Positions 16,658 to 24,937 of a stretch of DNA of 64,000 bases are shown piece after piece; positions within the stretch are counted from its first letter, which is position 1, and each line of letters opens with the position of its first letter. The notes below the pieces were generated by a model, which saw only the letters and a list, made by a program, of their open reading frames with translations, searched no databases and was not told the origin of the DNA. Origin of the DNA: Sphingomonas sp. Leaf33 (GTDB lineage Bacteria > Pseudomonadota > Alphaproteobacteria > Sphingomonadales > Sphingomonadaceae); assembly GCF_001421785.1 (NCBI RefSeq), contig NZ_LMLB01000001.1, positions 1,415,663 through 1,479,662 of the forward strand. The letters are read 5' to 3'. A program made the translations under genes and the position numbers.

Positions 16658-17733
16658 TCTACCTCGACTATCAGGCGACGACGCCGATCGCGCCGGAAGC
16701 CTTCGACGCCATGCTGCCGTGGCTGCGCGACGGCTTCGCCAACCCCCATTCGCCGCACGCCGCCGGCCGCCGGGCGAAAGCAGCGGTCGAGGTCGCGCGG
16801 GATCAGGTCGCCGCGCTGTTGCCCGCGGGCGGTCGGGTCAGCTTCACCAGCGGCGCGACCGAAGCGCTCAACTGGGCGATCCAGGGTATCGCGGGGCCGG
16901 TCGTCACGATCGCCACCGAACATGCGGCGGTGCTGGAAACGGCGCGGGCGGGTGGCCGGTGTACCGTCCTGCCGGTCGGCGGCGACGGGCTGGTCGATCT
17001 GGACGCCGCGCGACAGGCGATCCGCCCCGGTACGGCGCTGGTCGCAGCCATGCTGGTCAACAACGAGATCGGCACGATTCAGCCGATCGCTGAACTGGCC
17101 GCGATCGCCCATGCCGCGGGCGCGCTGTTTCTGTGCGACGCGGTGCAGGGCTATGGCCGCATTCCCATCCCCGACACCTGCGACCTGATCGCGGTGTCCG
17201 CGCACAAGATCCACGGGCCGAAGGGCATCGGCGCCTTGTGGATTCGCGACGGCGTCGATCTCGCGCCGCTGATGCACGGCGGTGGGCAGGAGGCGGGCGG
17301 GCGATCGGGCACGCTCAGCCCTGCGCTGTGTGCGGGATTCGGTGCGGCGGCGGCGCTGGCGAAGGCGCGGCAGATGACGGACGCAGAGCATGTCTTCTCG
17401 CTCTTCGGCCTAGCCGACAGCCTTCTGGGCGGCGACTGGGTGGTGAATGGATCGATCGAGCATCGTTACTATGGCAACCTGAACGTCCGCCTGCCGGGCC
17501 TGGACGTGGCGCGGCTGATGAGCGACCTGCGCGACATCGCCTTTTCCGCCGGATCGGCCTGCGCCAGCGGATCGGGTCGCTCGAGCCATGTGCTGCGCGC
17601 GATCGGGCTGTCGGACACCCAGGCGCGCGAAAGTGTCCGGATCGGCTTCGGCCGCTACACCACCGCGCAGGACATCGACGACGCCATGACTCGCCTCACC
17701 GCTGCCGCGCACGCCCAGTGCATCGCCGCATGA
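16654..17733 (+). CDS. Cysteine desulfurase (NifS/IscS-like), second paralogue
   Basis: 359 residues. It has LDYQATTPIAPEAFDAM, the PLP lysine Lys185 in SAHKIHGPKGIG, and the active Cys303 in AGSACASGSG, so it is the more canonical of the two. The start is GTG 16654 inside the previous stop; the stop overlaps the ATG of the ferredoxin gene (ATGA). The three-gene overlap points to one translational unit for sulfur mobilisation and electron supply in Fe-S cluster building. Upstream open frame is a shadow of the first paralogue. Confidence 0.92.
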   Translation: MIYLDYQATTPIAPEAFDAMLPWLRDGFANPHSPHAAGRRAKAAVEVARDQVAALLPAGGRVSFTSGATEALNWAIQGIAGPVVTIATEHAAVLETARAGGRCTVLPVGGDGLVDLDAARQAIRPGTALVAAMLVNNEIGTIQPIAELAAIAHAAGALFLCDAVQGYGRIPIPDTCDLIAVSAHKIHGPKGIGALWIRDGVDLAPLMHGGGQEAGGRSGTLSPALCAGFGAAAALAKARQMTDAEHVFSLFGLADSLLGGDWVVNGSIEHRYYGNLNVRLPGLDVARLMSDLRDIAFSAGSACASGSGRSSHVLRAIGLSDTQARESVRIGFGRYTTAQDIDDAMTRLTAAAHAQCIAA

Positions 17734-18062
17734 TCCGCGTCCATCTGATCGGTACCGATGGCCGAACGACCGAGGCGCACGGCGAGGCGGGCGACACCCT
17801 GCTGCGTCTTGCCCAAGCCGCAGGCCAGCCGCTGGAGGGCACCTGCGAAGGCCAGATGGCCTGTTCGACCTGCCATGTGATCGTCGCGGCGGAGGATTTC
17901 GACCGCCTGCCGCCGGCGAGCGAGGAGGAGGAGGATATGCTTGACCTCGCCGCCGTGGCGACGCGGACCAGCCGGCTGGCCTGCCAGATCGTGCTGACGC
18001 CGGCGATCGACGGCCTCACCGTGCGCGTGCCGGCGGAGGCGCGCGACATGCGCGGTCGATGA
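17730..18062 (+). CDS. 2Fe-2S ferredoxin, adrenodoxin/ISC type
   Basis: 110 residues. The cluster ligands are the Cys residues in GTCEGQMACSTCHV and a fourth Cys in RLACQI, the C-x5-C-x2-C...C spacing of adrenodoxin-type ferredoxins. The acidic stretch SEEEEDML is the usual partner-binding region. It probably donates electrons for Fe-S cluster assembly with the overlapping cysteine desulfurase. Confidence 0.93.
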   Translation: MIRVHLIGTDGRTTEAHGEAGDTLLRLAQAAGQPLEGTCEGQMACSTCHVIVAAEDFDRLPPASEEEEDMLDLAAVATRTSRLACQIVLTPAIDGLTVRVPAEARDMRGR

Positions 18063-18160
18063 ACGGGAGATAACGTCTCATTCATGGAACGTGCATGGCC
18101 TGCTATCCATTCTTGCCCTCAGGAGCCCGCGTTTCGGGCGTGTAAAAGAGGAGCAGGATC

Positions 18161-18448
18161 ATGAAGATGATCGCATTGGCCGCCGCCGGCCTGATCGCCG
18201 CCACCGCCGTCACCCCGACCCCCGCCGAGGCACAGCGTCACGGCTGGAACGACGGACGCGGCTGGAACCGTGGCCATGACCGCCACTGGCGCGACGACCG
18301 CCGTGGCTGGCGTGGGGACCGGCGCGGCGGGCGCGGCTGGAACCGCGGCAGCTGGAATGGCGGCTGGGACCGCGGCTATCGCGGTAATCGCGTGCGCTGC
18401 GTCTGGGTCCGCGGCTGGAACGGCCCGGAGCGCCGCTGCTACCGGTAA
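18161..18448 (+). CDS. Small secreted Arg/Gly/Trp-rich protein
   Basis: 95 residues. A signal peptide (MKMIALAAAGLIAATAV..., likely cut after AEA) is followed by a mature part made of repeats of the form R-G-W-[NR] (GRGWNRGHDRHW, DRRGWRGDRRGG, GRGWNRGSWNGGW). Two Cys (VRCVWV and RRCYR) could form a disulfide. AAGAGGAG lies upstream of the ATG. Similar RGW-rich envelope proteins occur in sphingomonads, but no function is known to me. Confidence 0.8.
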   Translation: MKMIALAAAGLIAATAVTPTPAEAQRHGWNDGRGWNRGHDRHWRDDRRGWRGDRRGGRGWNRGSWNGGWDRGYRGNRVRCVWVRGWNGPERRCYR

Positions 18449-18501
18449 CTGCCATCGATAATTCGGTGGCTTGATCGCGCCGCCCGGCTCCCCTATCTGG
18501 C

Positions 18502-18598
18502 GCACGGGAGTCGGGCGGACGGGGTCGTCGCCAACCTGGTCAGGGCCGGAAGGCAGCAGCCACAACGATTTCGCCCCGGGTCGTCCCGGCTCCCACCG
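18502..18598 (+). ncRNA. ffs: Signal recognition particle RNA (4.5S type)
   Basis: The universal SRP core GGTCAGGGCCGGAAGGCAGC is present at 18538-18557, with the GGAA tetraloop. The flanks pair: GGGAGTCGGG (18506-18515) with CCCGGCTCCC (18585-18594), giving one long hairpin of about 90-97 bases without an Alu domain. It lies near dnaX, as in other alphaproteobacteria. Exact ends are approximate. Confidence 0.93.
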
Positions 18599-18754
18599 CG
18601 CAGCTTGCGAGAGAGCGGCTGTGCCGCTCCACGCAAGCAAGCGCGGCCGGCGGGCCAGCGGCCCGACCGACGACGCGGCTTTGGTGCGGCGTATAACCGT
18701 CAAGCGCCGCCACTTTTGCCAATGCGTCGAGTCTTCCCTGCGCCGCCTCGTATA

Positions 18755-19357
18755 TCAGGATTCATCAGCGACAGTGTAGACGTCGTCACCGTAGGCGGGT
18801 GGCTGATCCGTCGCGCTGCGGTGATACACCATCGGGATCGCCAGCCGCAGTCCGTCTGCCGGCAGTGGCGTGACCCGATGCTCCATCGCGCCCTCGAAAC
18901 AGACGAAAAGCCCGGGCCGCGGTCGGAGCGATGCGATGGTTCCGCTACTGTCGCGAAACTGAAGCTCGCCACCGCTGTCTGGCACCATCGCGTAGAAGAC
19001 GCCGGTGACGGCATTCATATCAGAATGCCAGGTGTTCGCAGCGCCCTCGCGCTCCAGAATATTGAGCGTGACGGCGGCACGCAGGCGATTTGCCGCGAAT
19101 AGCGGATATCCCACGCTACGTGCGGCAAAATCTCGCAGGTCCCGATGGTACAGTGACCACATCCAGGGCAGCCCCGACCGGATGACCGCTCCATCGACAC
19201 AGGCGAACAGACCGCGTTGATCGTCCGGCACGCCCGGATCGCCGTCGTGCAGAACCTGACGCATCGGCGAACTGGCCAGTGTCCGGACATCGTCCTGCCA
19301 CTGCGCCGGTAGTCGGCCCGCGGCGGCAAGGTCCAGGGCATGGAATGGCGGGAGCAT
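18755..19357 (-). CDS. 2-oxoglutarate/Fe(II)-dependent oxygenase family protein
   Basis: 200 residues. The iron triad reads His and Asp in NTWHSDMNAVTG and a distal His in AMEHRVTPL, followed by an Arg (LRLAIP) placed to bind 2-oxoglutarate. The strand pattern fits a small jelly-roll oxygenase. The start MLPPFHALDL at 19357 is chosen because the open frame upstream runs into the next gene region with no conserved content. The substrate is unknown. Confidence 0.82.
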   Translation of the reverse strand: MLPPFHALDLAAAGRLPAQWQDDVRTLASSPMRQVLHDGDPGVPDDQRGLFACVDGAVIRSGLPWMWSLYHRDLRDFAARSVGYPLFAANRLRAAVTLNILEREGAANTWHSDMNAVTGVFYAMVPDSGGELQFRDSSGTIASLRPRPGLFVCFEGAMEHRVTPLPADGLRLAIPMVYHRSATDQPPAYGDDVYTVADES

Positions 19358-19447
19358 CGGTCTGACCTTATGATGCCGCGGCGCTAAACGAAAGAATGCT
19401 CGACCGGAACAAAAGAAGAACTTTCCTACACGCGCCAAATCTGCTCC

Positions 19448-19876
19448 ATGTATCGGATGACTGCGCCCGACACCGCCGCCGAAGCCTATCCCTTCACCCC
19501 CGTGCCGATCGCCCGCGCACGCCACGACGGCTGGTCCCCCGAGCGGCAGCGCTGTTTCATCGCGGCGCTCGCCGAACTTGGCAGCGTCCATGCTGCGGCG
19601 CGGTCCGTCGGCTCCAGCCGGGCGGGTGTGGACAGGCTGCGTCGCCGCTCGGGTGCGGAGAGCTTTGCCGCCGCCTGGGATGCGGCGCTTGCCGAGGCAC
19701 ATGCAAGACTGTTCGAGGCGCTCTTTCAGCGTGCTACGGTCGGCGTCCTGATGCCGCGCAAGTATCGCGGCGGGATTGTCGGTTTTCGTCACTTCCACGA
19801 CAATGCCGCCGGCCTGGCCGCGTTGCGTGAGCCGCCGTTGCCGCCGCATCTGCGTCGAGGGACGGAGCAAAGGTGA
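19448..19876 (+). CDS. Helix-turn-helix protein, terminase-small-subunit-like
   Basis: 142 residues. The middle part WSPERQRCFIAALAELGSVHAAARSVG resembles the N-terminal HTH of phage terminase small subunits, and a second helical part (FAAAWDAALAEAHARLFEALFQRA) follows. Such stand-alone proteins are common in sphingomonads and are not proof of a prophage; no other phage gene is seen. ATG 19448 or 19457 may be used. It lies before dnaX. Confidence 0.72.
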   Translation: MYRMTAPDTAAEAYPFTPVPIARARHDGWSPERQRCFIAALAELGSVHAAARSVGSSRAGVDRLRRRSGAESFAAAWDAALAEAHARLFEALFQRATVGVLMPRKYRGGIVGFRHFHDNAAGLAALREPPLPPHLRRGTEQR

Positions 19877-19985
19877 CAAAGGTGACAAGCGGCGTCGGAT
19901 TCACCGCGTTTCGGTCAACTTTGCGCCGCCCGTCCTCGAACCGACCCTTCGACAACGCCTGCGCTTGGCCCTAGAGAAGACTGCA

Positions 19986-21641
19986 ATGTCCGACTCCCTC
20001 GACCTCGGCGAACCTCCGCAGCCCAAGGGCGCTGCGTACCGTGTGCTCGCCCGCAAATACCGGCCGCAGACGTTCCGTGAACTGATCGGCCAGGACGCGA
20101 TGGTCACGACGCTGGGCAATGCAATCCGGCGCGATCGGCTGGCGCACGCGTTTCTGCTGACCGGCGTGCGCGGGGTTGGCAAGACATCGACCGCGCGGCT
20201 GATCGCCAAGGCGCTGAACTGCATCGGACCGGACGGCAACGGGGGGCCGACGATCGATCCGTGCGGCGTGTGCGAGCCGTGCCGCGCCATCGCCGAGGGG
20301 CGCCATATCGACGTGATCGAGATGGACGCCGCCAGCCACACCGGCATCGACGACATCCGCGAAATCATCGAGGCGTCGCGCTATGCCGCGGTGTCGGCGC
20401 GCTACAAGATCTACATCATCGACGAAGTCCACATGCTGTCGAAGGCCGCGTTCAACGGCCTGCTCAAGACGCTGGAAGAACCGCCGGGCCATGTGAAGTT
20501 CCTGTTCGCCACTACGGAAGTGAACAAGGTGCCGGTGACGGTGCTGTCGCGCTGCCAGCGGTTCGACCTGAAGCGGATTCCGGCCGAACTGCTCGCCGCG
20601 CACTTCGCCGAGGTCGCCCGGGCCGAGGGCGTTGAGGCGGAGGGGGACGCCCTGGCTCTGGTCGCGCGCGCGGCGGAAGGGTCGGCGCGCGACGGCCTGT
20701 CGATCCTTGACCAGGCGATCGCGCACGCCGGGATCGAGGGTGGTGCGGTGACCGCCGACGCGGTGCGCGACATGCTGGGCCTCAGTGACCGCGGCGCGAT
20801 CCGCACGCTGTTCGGCAAGCTGCTGGAGGGCGATGCGGCGGGTGTGCTCGCCAACCTGCGCCAGCAATATGACCTGGGCGTCGATCCGACCGCGGTGTTG
20901 AATACGTTGCTGGAGACGGTCCACGGCGCCACGCTCATCAAGATCGGCGCGGACCTGAGCGCGGCCGGACAGGCGGCGGAGGAGCGGGCGGCGCTTGCCG
21001 AATGGGCGACCGCGCTCAGCTTCCCGGCGCTCCACCGGCTGTGGCAGTTGCTGCTGAAGGGCCATGACGAAGTCGCTCGCGCGGCGCTGCCGATCGAGAC
21101 TGCGGAGATGGCGCTGCTGCGCGTGATCCATGCCGCGAGCCTGCCCGATCCGGGCGAACTCGCCAGACAGATCGCGACCGGCGGCGTGCCGGCCCCGGCG
21201 GCGGGGCAGGGCGTGCCGGCACCGACGCCGGCTCCGGCCGCACCTGCCGCCGCGGCTGCCGAGCCAGCGCTGCCGGCCAGCCTGCGCGACGTGCACACGC
21301 TGCTCGACGCGTCGGACCGGATGCGGCTCGCGGTCGATGTCTGGCACCGGCTGCGTGTGGTCAGCTTCGATTTCCCGCAGATCATTCTCAGCAACCTTGC
21401 CCCGCTGCCGGCAGAGCTGCCGAAGGAACTCGCCAGCGAACTGCGCGCGCTGACCGGCAAGACGTGGAAGGTGACGTTGTCGCCGACGCCGGGCGACCCC
21501 ACTTTGGCGGAACAGAGTGCAGCGGCCGAGGAAGCCGCGCGCGCGGCGGTGCTGGCGACCCCGATGGTCGCTGCGGCGCTGGCGGCGTTCCCGAACGCCG
21601 AACTCAAGCAATTCAAACTGGCCGGAGGCAATCAGGCGTGA
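19986..21641 (+). CDS. dnaX: DNA polymerase III subunits gamma and tau
   Basis: 551 residues, the clamp-loader ATPase of the replisome. Walker A is GVRGVGKTST, four Cys in the zinc module lie in LNCIGPDG...DPCGVCEPC, Walker B/box is IYIIDEVHML, and the sensor/arginine finger is LSRCQRF. A proline/alanine-rich linker (PAPAAGQGVPAPTPAPA) leads to a tau-like C-terminal domain. ATG 19986 is preceded by AGAGAAG; the open frame upstream overlaps the HTH gene and is not used. I see no clear slippery site for a gamma frameshift. The stop overlaps the next GTG. Confidence 0.95.
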   Translation: MSDSLDLGEPPQPKGAAYRVLARKYRPQTFRELIGQDAMVTTLGNAIRRDRLAHAFLLTGVRGVGKTSTARLIAKALNCIGPDGNGGPTIDPCGVCEPCRAIAEGRHIDVIEMDAASHTGIDDIREIIEASRYAAVSARYKIYIIDEVHMLSKAAFNGLLKTLEEPPGHVKFLFATTEVNKVPVTVLSRCQRFDLKRIPAELLAAHFAEVARAEGVEAEGDALALVARAAEGSARDGLSILDQAIAHAGIEGGAVTADAVRDMLGLSDRGAIRTLFGKLLEGDAAGVLANLRQQYDLGVDPTAVLNTLLETVHGATLIKIGADLSAAGQAAEERAALAEWATALSFPALHRLWQLLLKGHDEVARAALPIETAEMALLRVIHAASLPDPGELARQIATGGVPAPAAGQGVPAPTPAPAAPAAAAAEPALPASLRDVHTLLDASDRMRLAVDVWHRLRVVSFDFPQIILSNLAPLPAELPKELASELRALTGKTWKVTLSPTPGDPTLAEQSAAAEEAARAAVLATPMVAAALAAFPNAELKQFKLAGGNQA

Positions 21642-21961
21642 AGAGTATCGAAGACATCATGGCGATGGCGCAGAACGTCCAGGACGAGCTGCAGAAGGCG
21701 CAGGCTAACCTCGATACGATCGAGGTCGAGGGCGTGTCGGGCGGCGGGCTGGTGCGCGTGAAGGCGTCGGCCAAGGGCCGGATCATGAGCGTCGCCATCG
21801 ACGATTCGCTGCTCGCGCCGAGCGAGAAAGGGATGCTCGAAGACCTGGTCGCCGCCGCGTTCAACGATGCGCGGGCGAAGGCGGATGCGGCATCGTCGAC
21901 AGAGATGGGCAAGCTGACCAGCGGACTGCCGCTGCCGCCGGGCTTCAAGCTGCCGTTCTGA
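21638..21961 (+). CDS. YbaB/EbfC family nucleoid-associated protein
   Basis: 107 residues with the family core: an N-terminal helix MAMAQNVQDELQKAQANL, then VEGVSGGGLVRVKASAKG and the C-terminal LTSGLPLPPGFKLPF. It binds DNA as a dimer; the gene usually follows dnaX, as here. The start is GTG 21638, overlapping the dnaX stop. Confidence 0.93.
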   Translation: MKSIEDIMAMAQNVQDELQKAQANLDTIEVEGVSGGGLVRVKASAKGRIMSVAIDDSLLAPSEKGMLEDLVAAAFNDARAKADAASSTEMGKLTSGLPLPPGFKLPF

Positions 21962-22037
21962 TACCGTTTCTCAGGCGGAACGGAATCGCGAGTTAAACCG
22001 TTGCGCGCGCATCGACTTTTCAAAAAGGGGATGCGTG

Positions 22038-22307
22038 ATGAGTGACGACCGGTACACCGAAACGACCACTACGACGCCTGGCGTGCAGCCGGCCCACACG
22101 ACGACTGTCATCGAACGCCGCAGCGGCGGCGGTGGCGGCCTGGTGATCGGGTTGCTGGTTCTGGTCGTCGTCGCGGTCGGTGTGTTCTTCCTGTTCACGC
22201 AGAACAGCAGCGAAACCCGCAAGGACAATGCGATCGCCGGGGCCGCCAAGTCGGTCGGCGACGCGGCGAAGGACGTTGGCGACTCGGCCAAGAAGGCGGT
22301 CGAGTGA
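22038..22307 (+). CDS. Small membrane-anchored protein with Gly-rich linker, 89 residues
   Basis: A short Thr-rich N-terminal part (TETTTTTPG, HTTTVIERR) and a Gly stretch lead into one transmembrane helix (LVIGLLVLVVVAVGVFFLF). An outside or cytoplasmic amphipathic tail follows, with repeats AAKSVGDAAKDVGDSAKKA. AAAGGGG sits seven bases before ATG 22038. No function is known to me. Confidence 0.72.
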   Translation: MSDDRYTETTTTTPGVQPAHTTTVIERRSGGGGGLVIGLLVLVVVAVGVFFLFTQNSSETRKDNAIAGAAKSVGDAAKDVGDSAKKAVE

Positions 22308-22313
22308 GGCGTT

Positions 22314-22338
22314 CGGGGGAGGGCGTTCGCTCTCCCCT
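22314..22338. terminator. Hairpin between converging genes
   Basis: GGGGAGGGCG and CGCTCTCCCC pair with one G-T wobble around a two-base loop, between the small membrane protein gene and mtgA. No T-run is present. Confidence 0.4.
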
Positions 22339-22356
22339 GACCATTAGTGAAGCGCC

Positions 22357-23070
22357 TTACCGCAGGCAGGCGTCGAGCCCCTGGTTCCGAACCGCCGAAA
22401 TCCGTCGCTGGATCAGTCCGGCATAGCGGCCGGTAAATCCTCGCGGCGCGATTCCGGCGCGCTTCTTGGGCAAGGGCAGGACGGCGGCGATCTGGGCCGC
22501 TTCCCGCGGGCCGAGCGTCCCCGCGCCGTGCTTGAAATACCGGTGCGCGCCTGCTTCGACCCCGTAGGTGCCGATGCCGGTTTCCGCGACGTTGAGATAG
22601 ACCTCCATGATCCGCCGCTTGCTCCATAGCGTCTCGATCAGGACGGTGAAATACGCCTCCAGCGCCTTGCGGGCATAACCACCGCCCTGGAACAGGAAGA
22701 CGTTCTTCGCGGTCTGCTGGCTGATCGTTGACCCGCCCCGGATGCGCCCGCCCTTGGCATTGCGATACGCGGCCGCTGCGATCGCCTTGTAATCGAAGCC
22801 GGAATGCGAACAGAAACGTGAATCCTCGGCGGCGATTGCGGCGCGCGGCATATCGGGGTCGATCCGGTCGAGCGGGGTCCAGTCCTTGGTTACGCCATGG
22901 CCGGAGACGACATCGCCCAGCATAGTCCACGTGATCGGCGGCGGTACGAAGCGATAGATGAGCGTCATCGCGACACTAACGAGCAGGAAGGCGATCAGCA
23001 GCGTGCCGAGCCAGCCCAGGATCATGCGGAAAGGCCCTCGACGGGCGCGCGGCGGGCGGGTGGTGGCCAT
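22357..23070 (-). CDS. mtgA: Monofunctional biosynthetic peptidoglycan transglycosylase
   Basis: 237 residues. One N-terminal membrane helix (MILGWLGTLLIAFLLVSVAM) anchors a GT51 domain in the periplasm. The catalytic Glu lies in IAAEDSRFCSHSGFD and the conserved GGSTISQQTAKN follows, with the later TLWSKRRIMEVYLN motif. It polymerises lipid II into glycan strands and has no transpeptidase domain. Length and order fit MtgA well. Confidence 0.95.
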   Translation of the reverse strand: MATTRPPRARRGPFRMILGWLGTLLIAFLLVSVAMTLIYRFVPPPITWTMLGDVVSGHGVTKDWTPLDRIDPDMPRAAIAAEDSRFCSHSGFDYKAIAAAAYRNAKGGRIRGGSTISQQTAKNVFLFQGGGYARKALEAYFTVLIETLWSKRRIMEVYLNVAETGIGTYGVEAGAHRYFKHGAGTLGPREAAQIAAVLPLPKKRAGIAPRGFTGRYAGLIQRRISAVRNQGLDACLR

Positions 23071-23158
23071 GACCCGGTGCTGCTAGCGGGGCAGGGGCGT
23101 ATAAGAAAGGGCCCGGCGCGGGCGTACGTAGGCAATTTGACGCGAGGGAGATCGTACG

Positions 23159-23971
23159 ATGCGTAGTGGCCTTTTCCTGATTGCGACCGGAGCGGCCGTA
23201 GCGATCATCGCCGTCGTGCCCGCGAGCGCCCAGAGCCTGCGGGATTTTTGCGCGGATCGGCCTGGGCTCAATACGCCTGCCTGCACGCTCGATCCCGGTC
23301 ATGTCATGATCGAATCCGGCCTGGTGGACTGGACGCGGGACCACGACGGAGCGCAGCGGGCAGATACCATGACATTTACCGACACTTTGGTGCGTGTGGG
23401 GCTTGATTCGCGGACCGAAGCGCAGGTCGGCTGGACGGCGTTCGGCATCCGGCGTGACCGGGACGCGATCGCCGGCACGGCCGAGCGCAGCCGCGGCGTC
23501 GGCGACATGACGGTGGCGCTCCGCCGGAATCTGCGCAATCCGGAAGGCTCAGGCGTTTCGCTGGCGATCATGAGTGTCGCGACGATTCCCACCGGCGGTC
23601 GTGCCATCGGCGCAGGGGACTGGGGCGCGGCGCTCTTGGCGCCGATGTCGATCAACCTACCCGCAAAGATCGACCTCGAACTCACGCCCGAGATCGACGC
23701 CGCAGTCGATGAGGACGGCCATGGACGCCATGTCGCCTATGGGAGCGCCGTAGGTCTTGAGGTTCCGGTCGGGCACGCTGTGCTGGCGACGGGCGAACTG
23801 TCGGTGTTTCATGACGACGATCCGGCCGGACACAGCACGCGGTCGACGGCCGGCCTGTCTCTCGCCCGGCAACGGGGAACGAACCTTCAGTTCGACGCCG
23901 GGGTGAACGTCGGGCTCAATCGGACGACGGACGATCTCAACCTGTATGTCGGGGTCGCCCGCCGATTTTAG
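23159..23971 (+). CDS. Outer-membrane transporter-like protein (MetA/phenol pathway family)
   Basis: 270 residues. A signal peptide (cut after ASA) is followed by the start of a beta-barrel with alternating strands (TEAQVGWTAFGI, SGVSLAIMSVATIPTGG) and it ends in VGVARRF, the C-terminal Phe of outer-membrane proteins. The VGDMTVALRRNL motif and the ATIPTG turn match the putative MetA-pathway/transporter family. The cargo is unknown. Confidence 0.75.
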   Translation: MRSGLFLIATGAAVAIIAVVPASAQSLRDFCADRPGLNTPACTLDPGHVMIESGLVDWTRDHDGAQRADTMTFTDTLVRVGLDSRTEAQVGWTAFGIRRDRDAIAGTAERSRGVGDMTVALRRNLRNPEGSGVSLAIMSVATIPTGGRAIGAGDWGAALLAPMSINLPAKIDLELTPEIDAAVDEDGHGRHVAYGSAVGLEVPVGHAVLATGELSVFHDDDPAGHSTRSTAGLSLARQRGTNLQFDAGVNVGLNRTTDDLNLYVGVARRF

Positions 23972-23973
23972 CC

Positions 23974-24882
23974 TCAGCCCGCGACCGGGATCATCCGATT
24001 GCCGCCCGCCAGGCGCATCATCGCCTTTTGCAGCTTCTCGAAGGCGCGTACCTCGATCTGGCGGACGCGTTCGCGGCTGACACCGTAAACCTGTGACAGC
24101 TCCTCGAGCGTCTTGGGGTCGTCGGTCAGGCGGCGCTCGGTCAGGATGTGCTTCTCGCGGTCGTTCAGCTCGTCCATTGCCGACACGAGCATGTCGTGGC
24201 GCACGTCGGCTTCCTGCGCGTCGGCAACGATCTTGTCCTGCAAGGGCGCGTCGTCGGCCAGCCAGTCCTGCCACTGCCCCTCGCCATCCTCTCGCATCGG
24301 CACATTGAGCGAGGTGTCGCCGCCCATCGCCATGCGGCGGTTCATCGACGTCACTTCGTCCTCGGTCACGCCCAGGTCGGTCGCGATCTTGGTCAGGTGT
24401 TCGGGCGACAGATCGCCTTCCTCGAACGCGTCGAGCTTGGACTTCATGCGGCGCAGGTTGAAGAACAGCTTCTTCTGCGCAGCGGTCGTGCCCATCTTCA
24501 CCAGCGACCAGCTGCGCAGGATGAATTCCTGGATCGATGCGCGGATCCACCACATGGCGTAGGTCGCCAGGCGAAAGCCCCGGTCGGGCTCAAACTTCTT
24601 CACGCCCTGCATCAGGCCGATGTTGCCCTCCGAGATCAGCTCGGACACGGGCAGGCCGTAGCCGCGATATCCCATCGCGATCTTGGCGACGAGCCGCAGG
24701 TGGCTGGTCACCAGCTGAGCGGCGGCATCGGGGTCGCCATGATCCTGGAACCGCTTGGCGAGCATATATTCCTGCTCGGGCGCGAGGATCGGGAATTTCT
24801 TGATCTCGGCGAGATAGCGGTTGAGGCTCGCCTCACCGCCGAGCGCAGGAATCGTCGCTGGGACGTTGCTGCTTTTTGCCAT
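23974..24882 (-). CDS. rpoH: RNA polymerase heat-shock sigma factor
   Basis: 302 residues. Region 2 carries LISEGNIGLMQGVKKFEPDRGFRLATYAMWW, and the RpoH box is seen in QKKLFFNLRRMK. Region 4 ends in GVSRERVRQIEVRAFEKLQKAM. It directs transcription of chaperone and protease genes. AAGGAGG lies upstream of ATG 24882. Its stop is only two bases from the stop of the converging barrel gene. Confidence 0.95.
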   Translation of the reverse strand: MAKSSNVPATIPALGGEASLNRYLAEIKKFPILAPEQEYMLAKRFQDHGDPDAAAQLVTSHLRLVAKIAMGYRGYGLPVSELISEGNIGLMQGVKKFEPDRGFRLATYAMWWIRASIQEFILRSWSLVKMGTTAAQKKLFFNLRRMKSKLDAFEEGDLSPEHLTKIATDLGVTEDEVTSMNRRMAMGGDTSLNVPMREDGEGQWQDWLADDAPLQDKIVADAQEADVRHDMLVSAMDELNDREKHILTERRLTDDPKTLEELSQVYGVSRERVRQIEVRAFEKLQKAMMRLAGGNRMIPVAG

Positions 24883-24937
24883 GACCGTCGTGTCCTCCTT
24901 GCCGGACCATGCCGCACCGCGGCGAAAGTCCCAATTC

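Noticed and set aside
19448..19876. Prophage remnant, because of a terminase-small-subunit-like HTH protein
   Set aside because: No other phage gene, integrase or attachment site is seen; neighbours are core genes (ffs, dnaX).
24883..24937. RNA thermometer before rpoH
   Set aside because: The gap is short, with a clean AAGGAGG, and I could not see a stable structure covering it.
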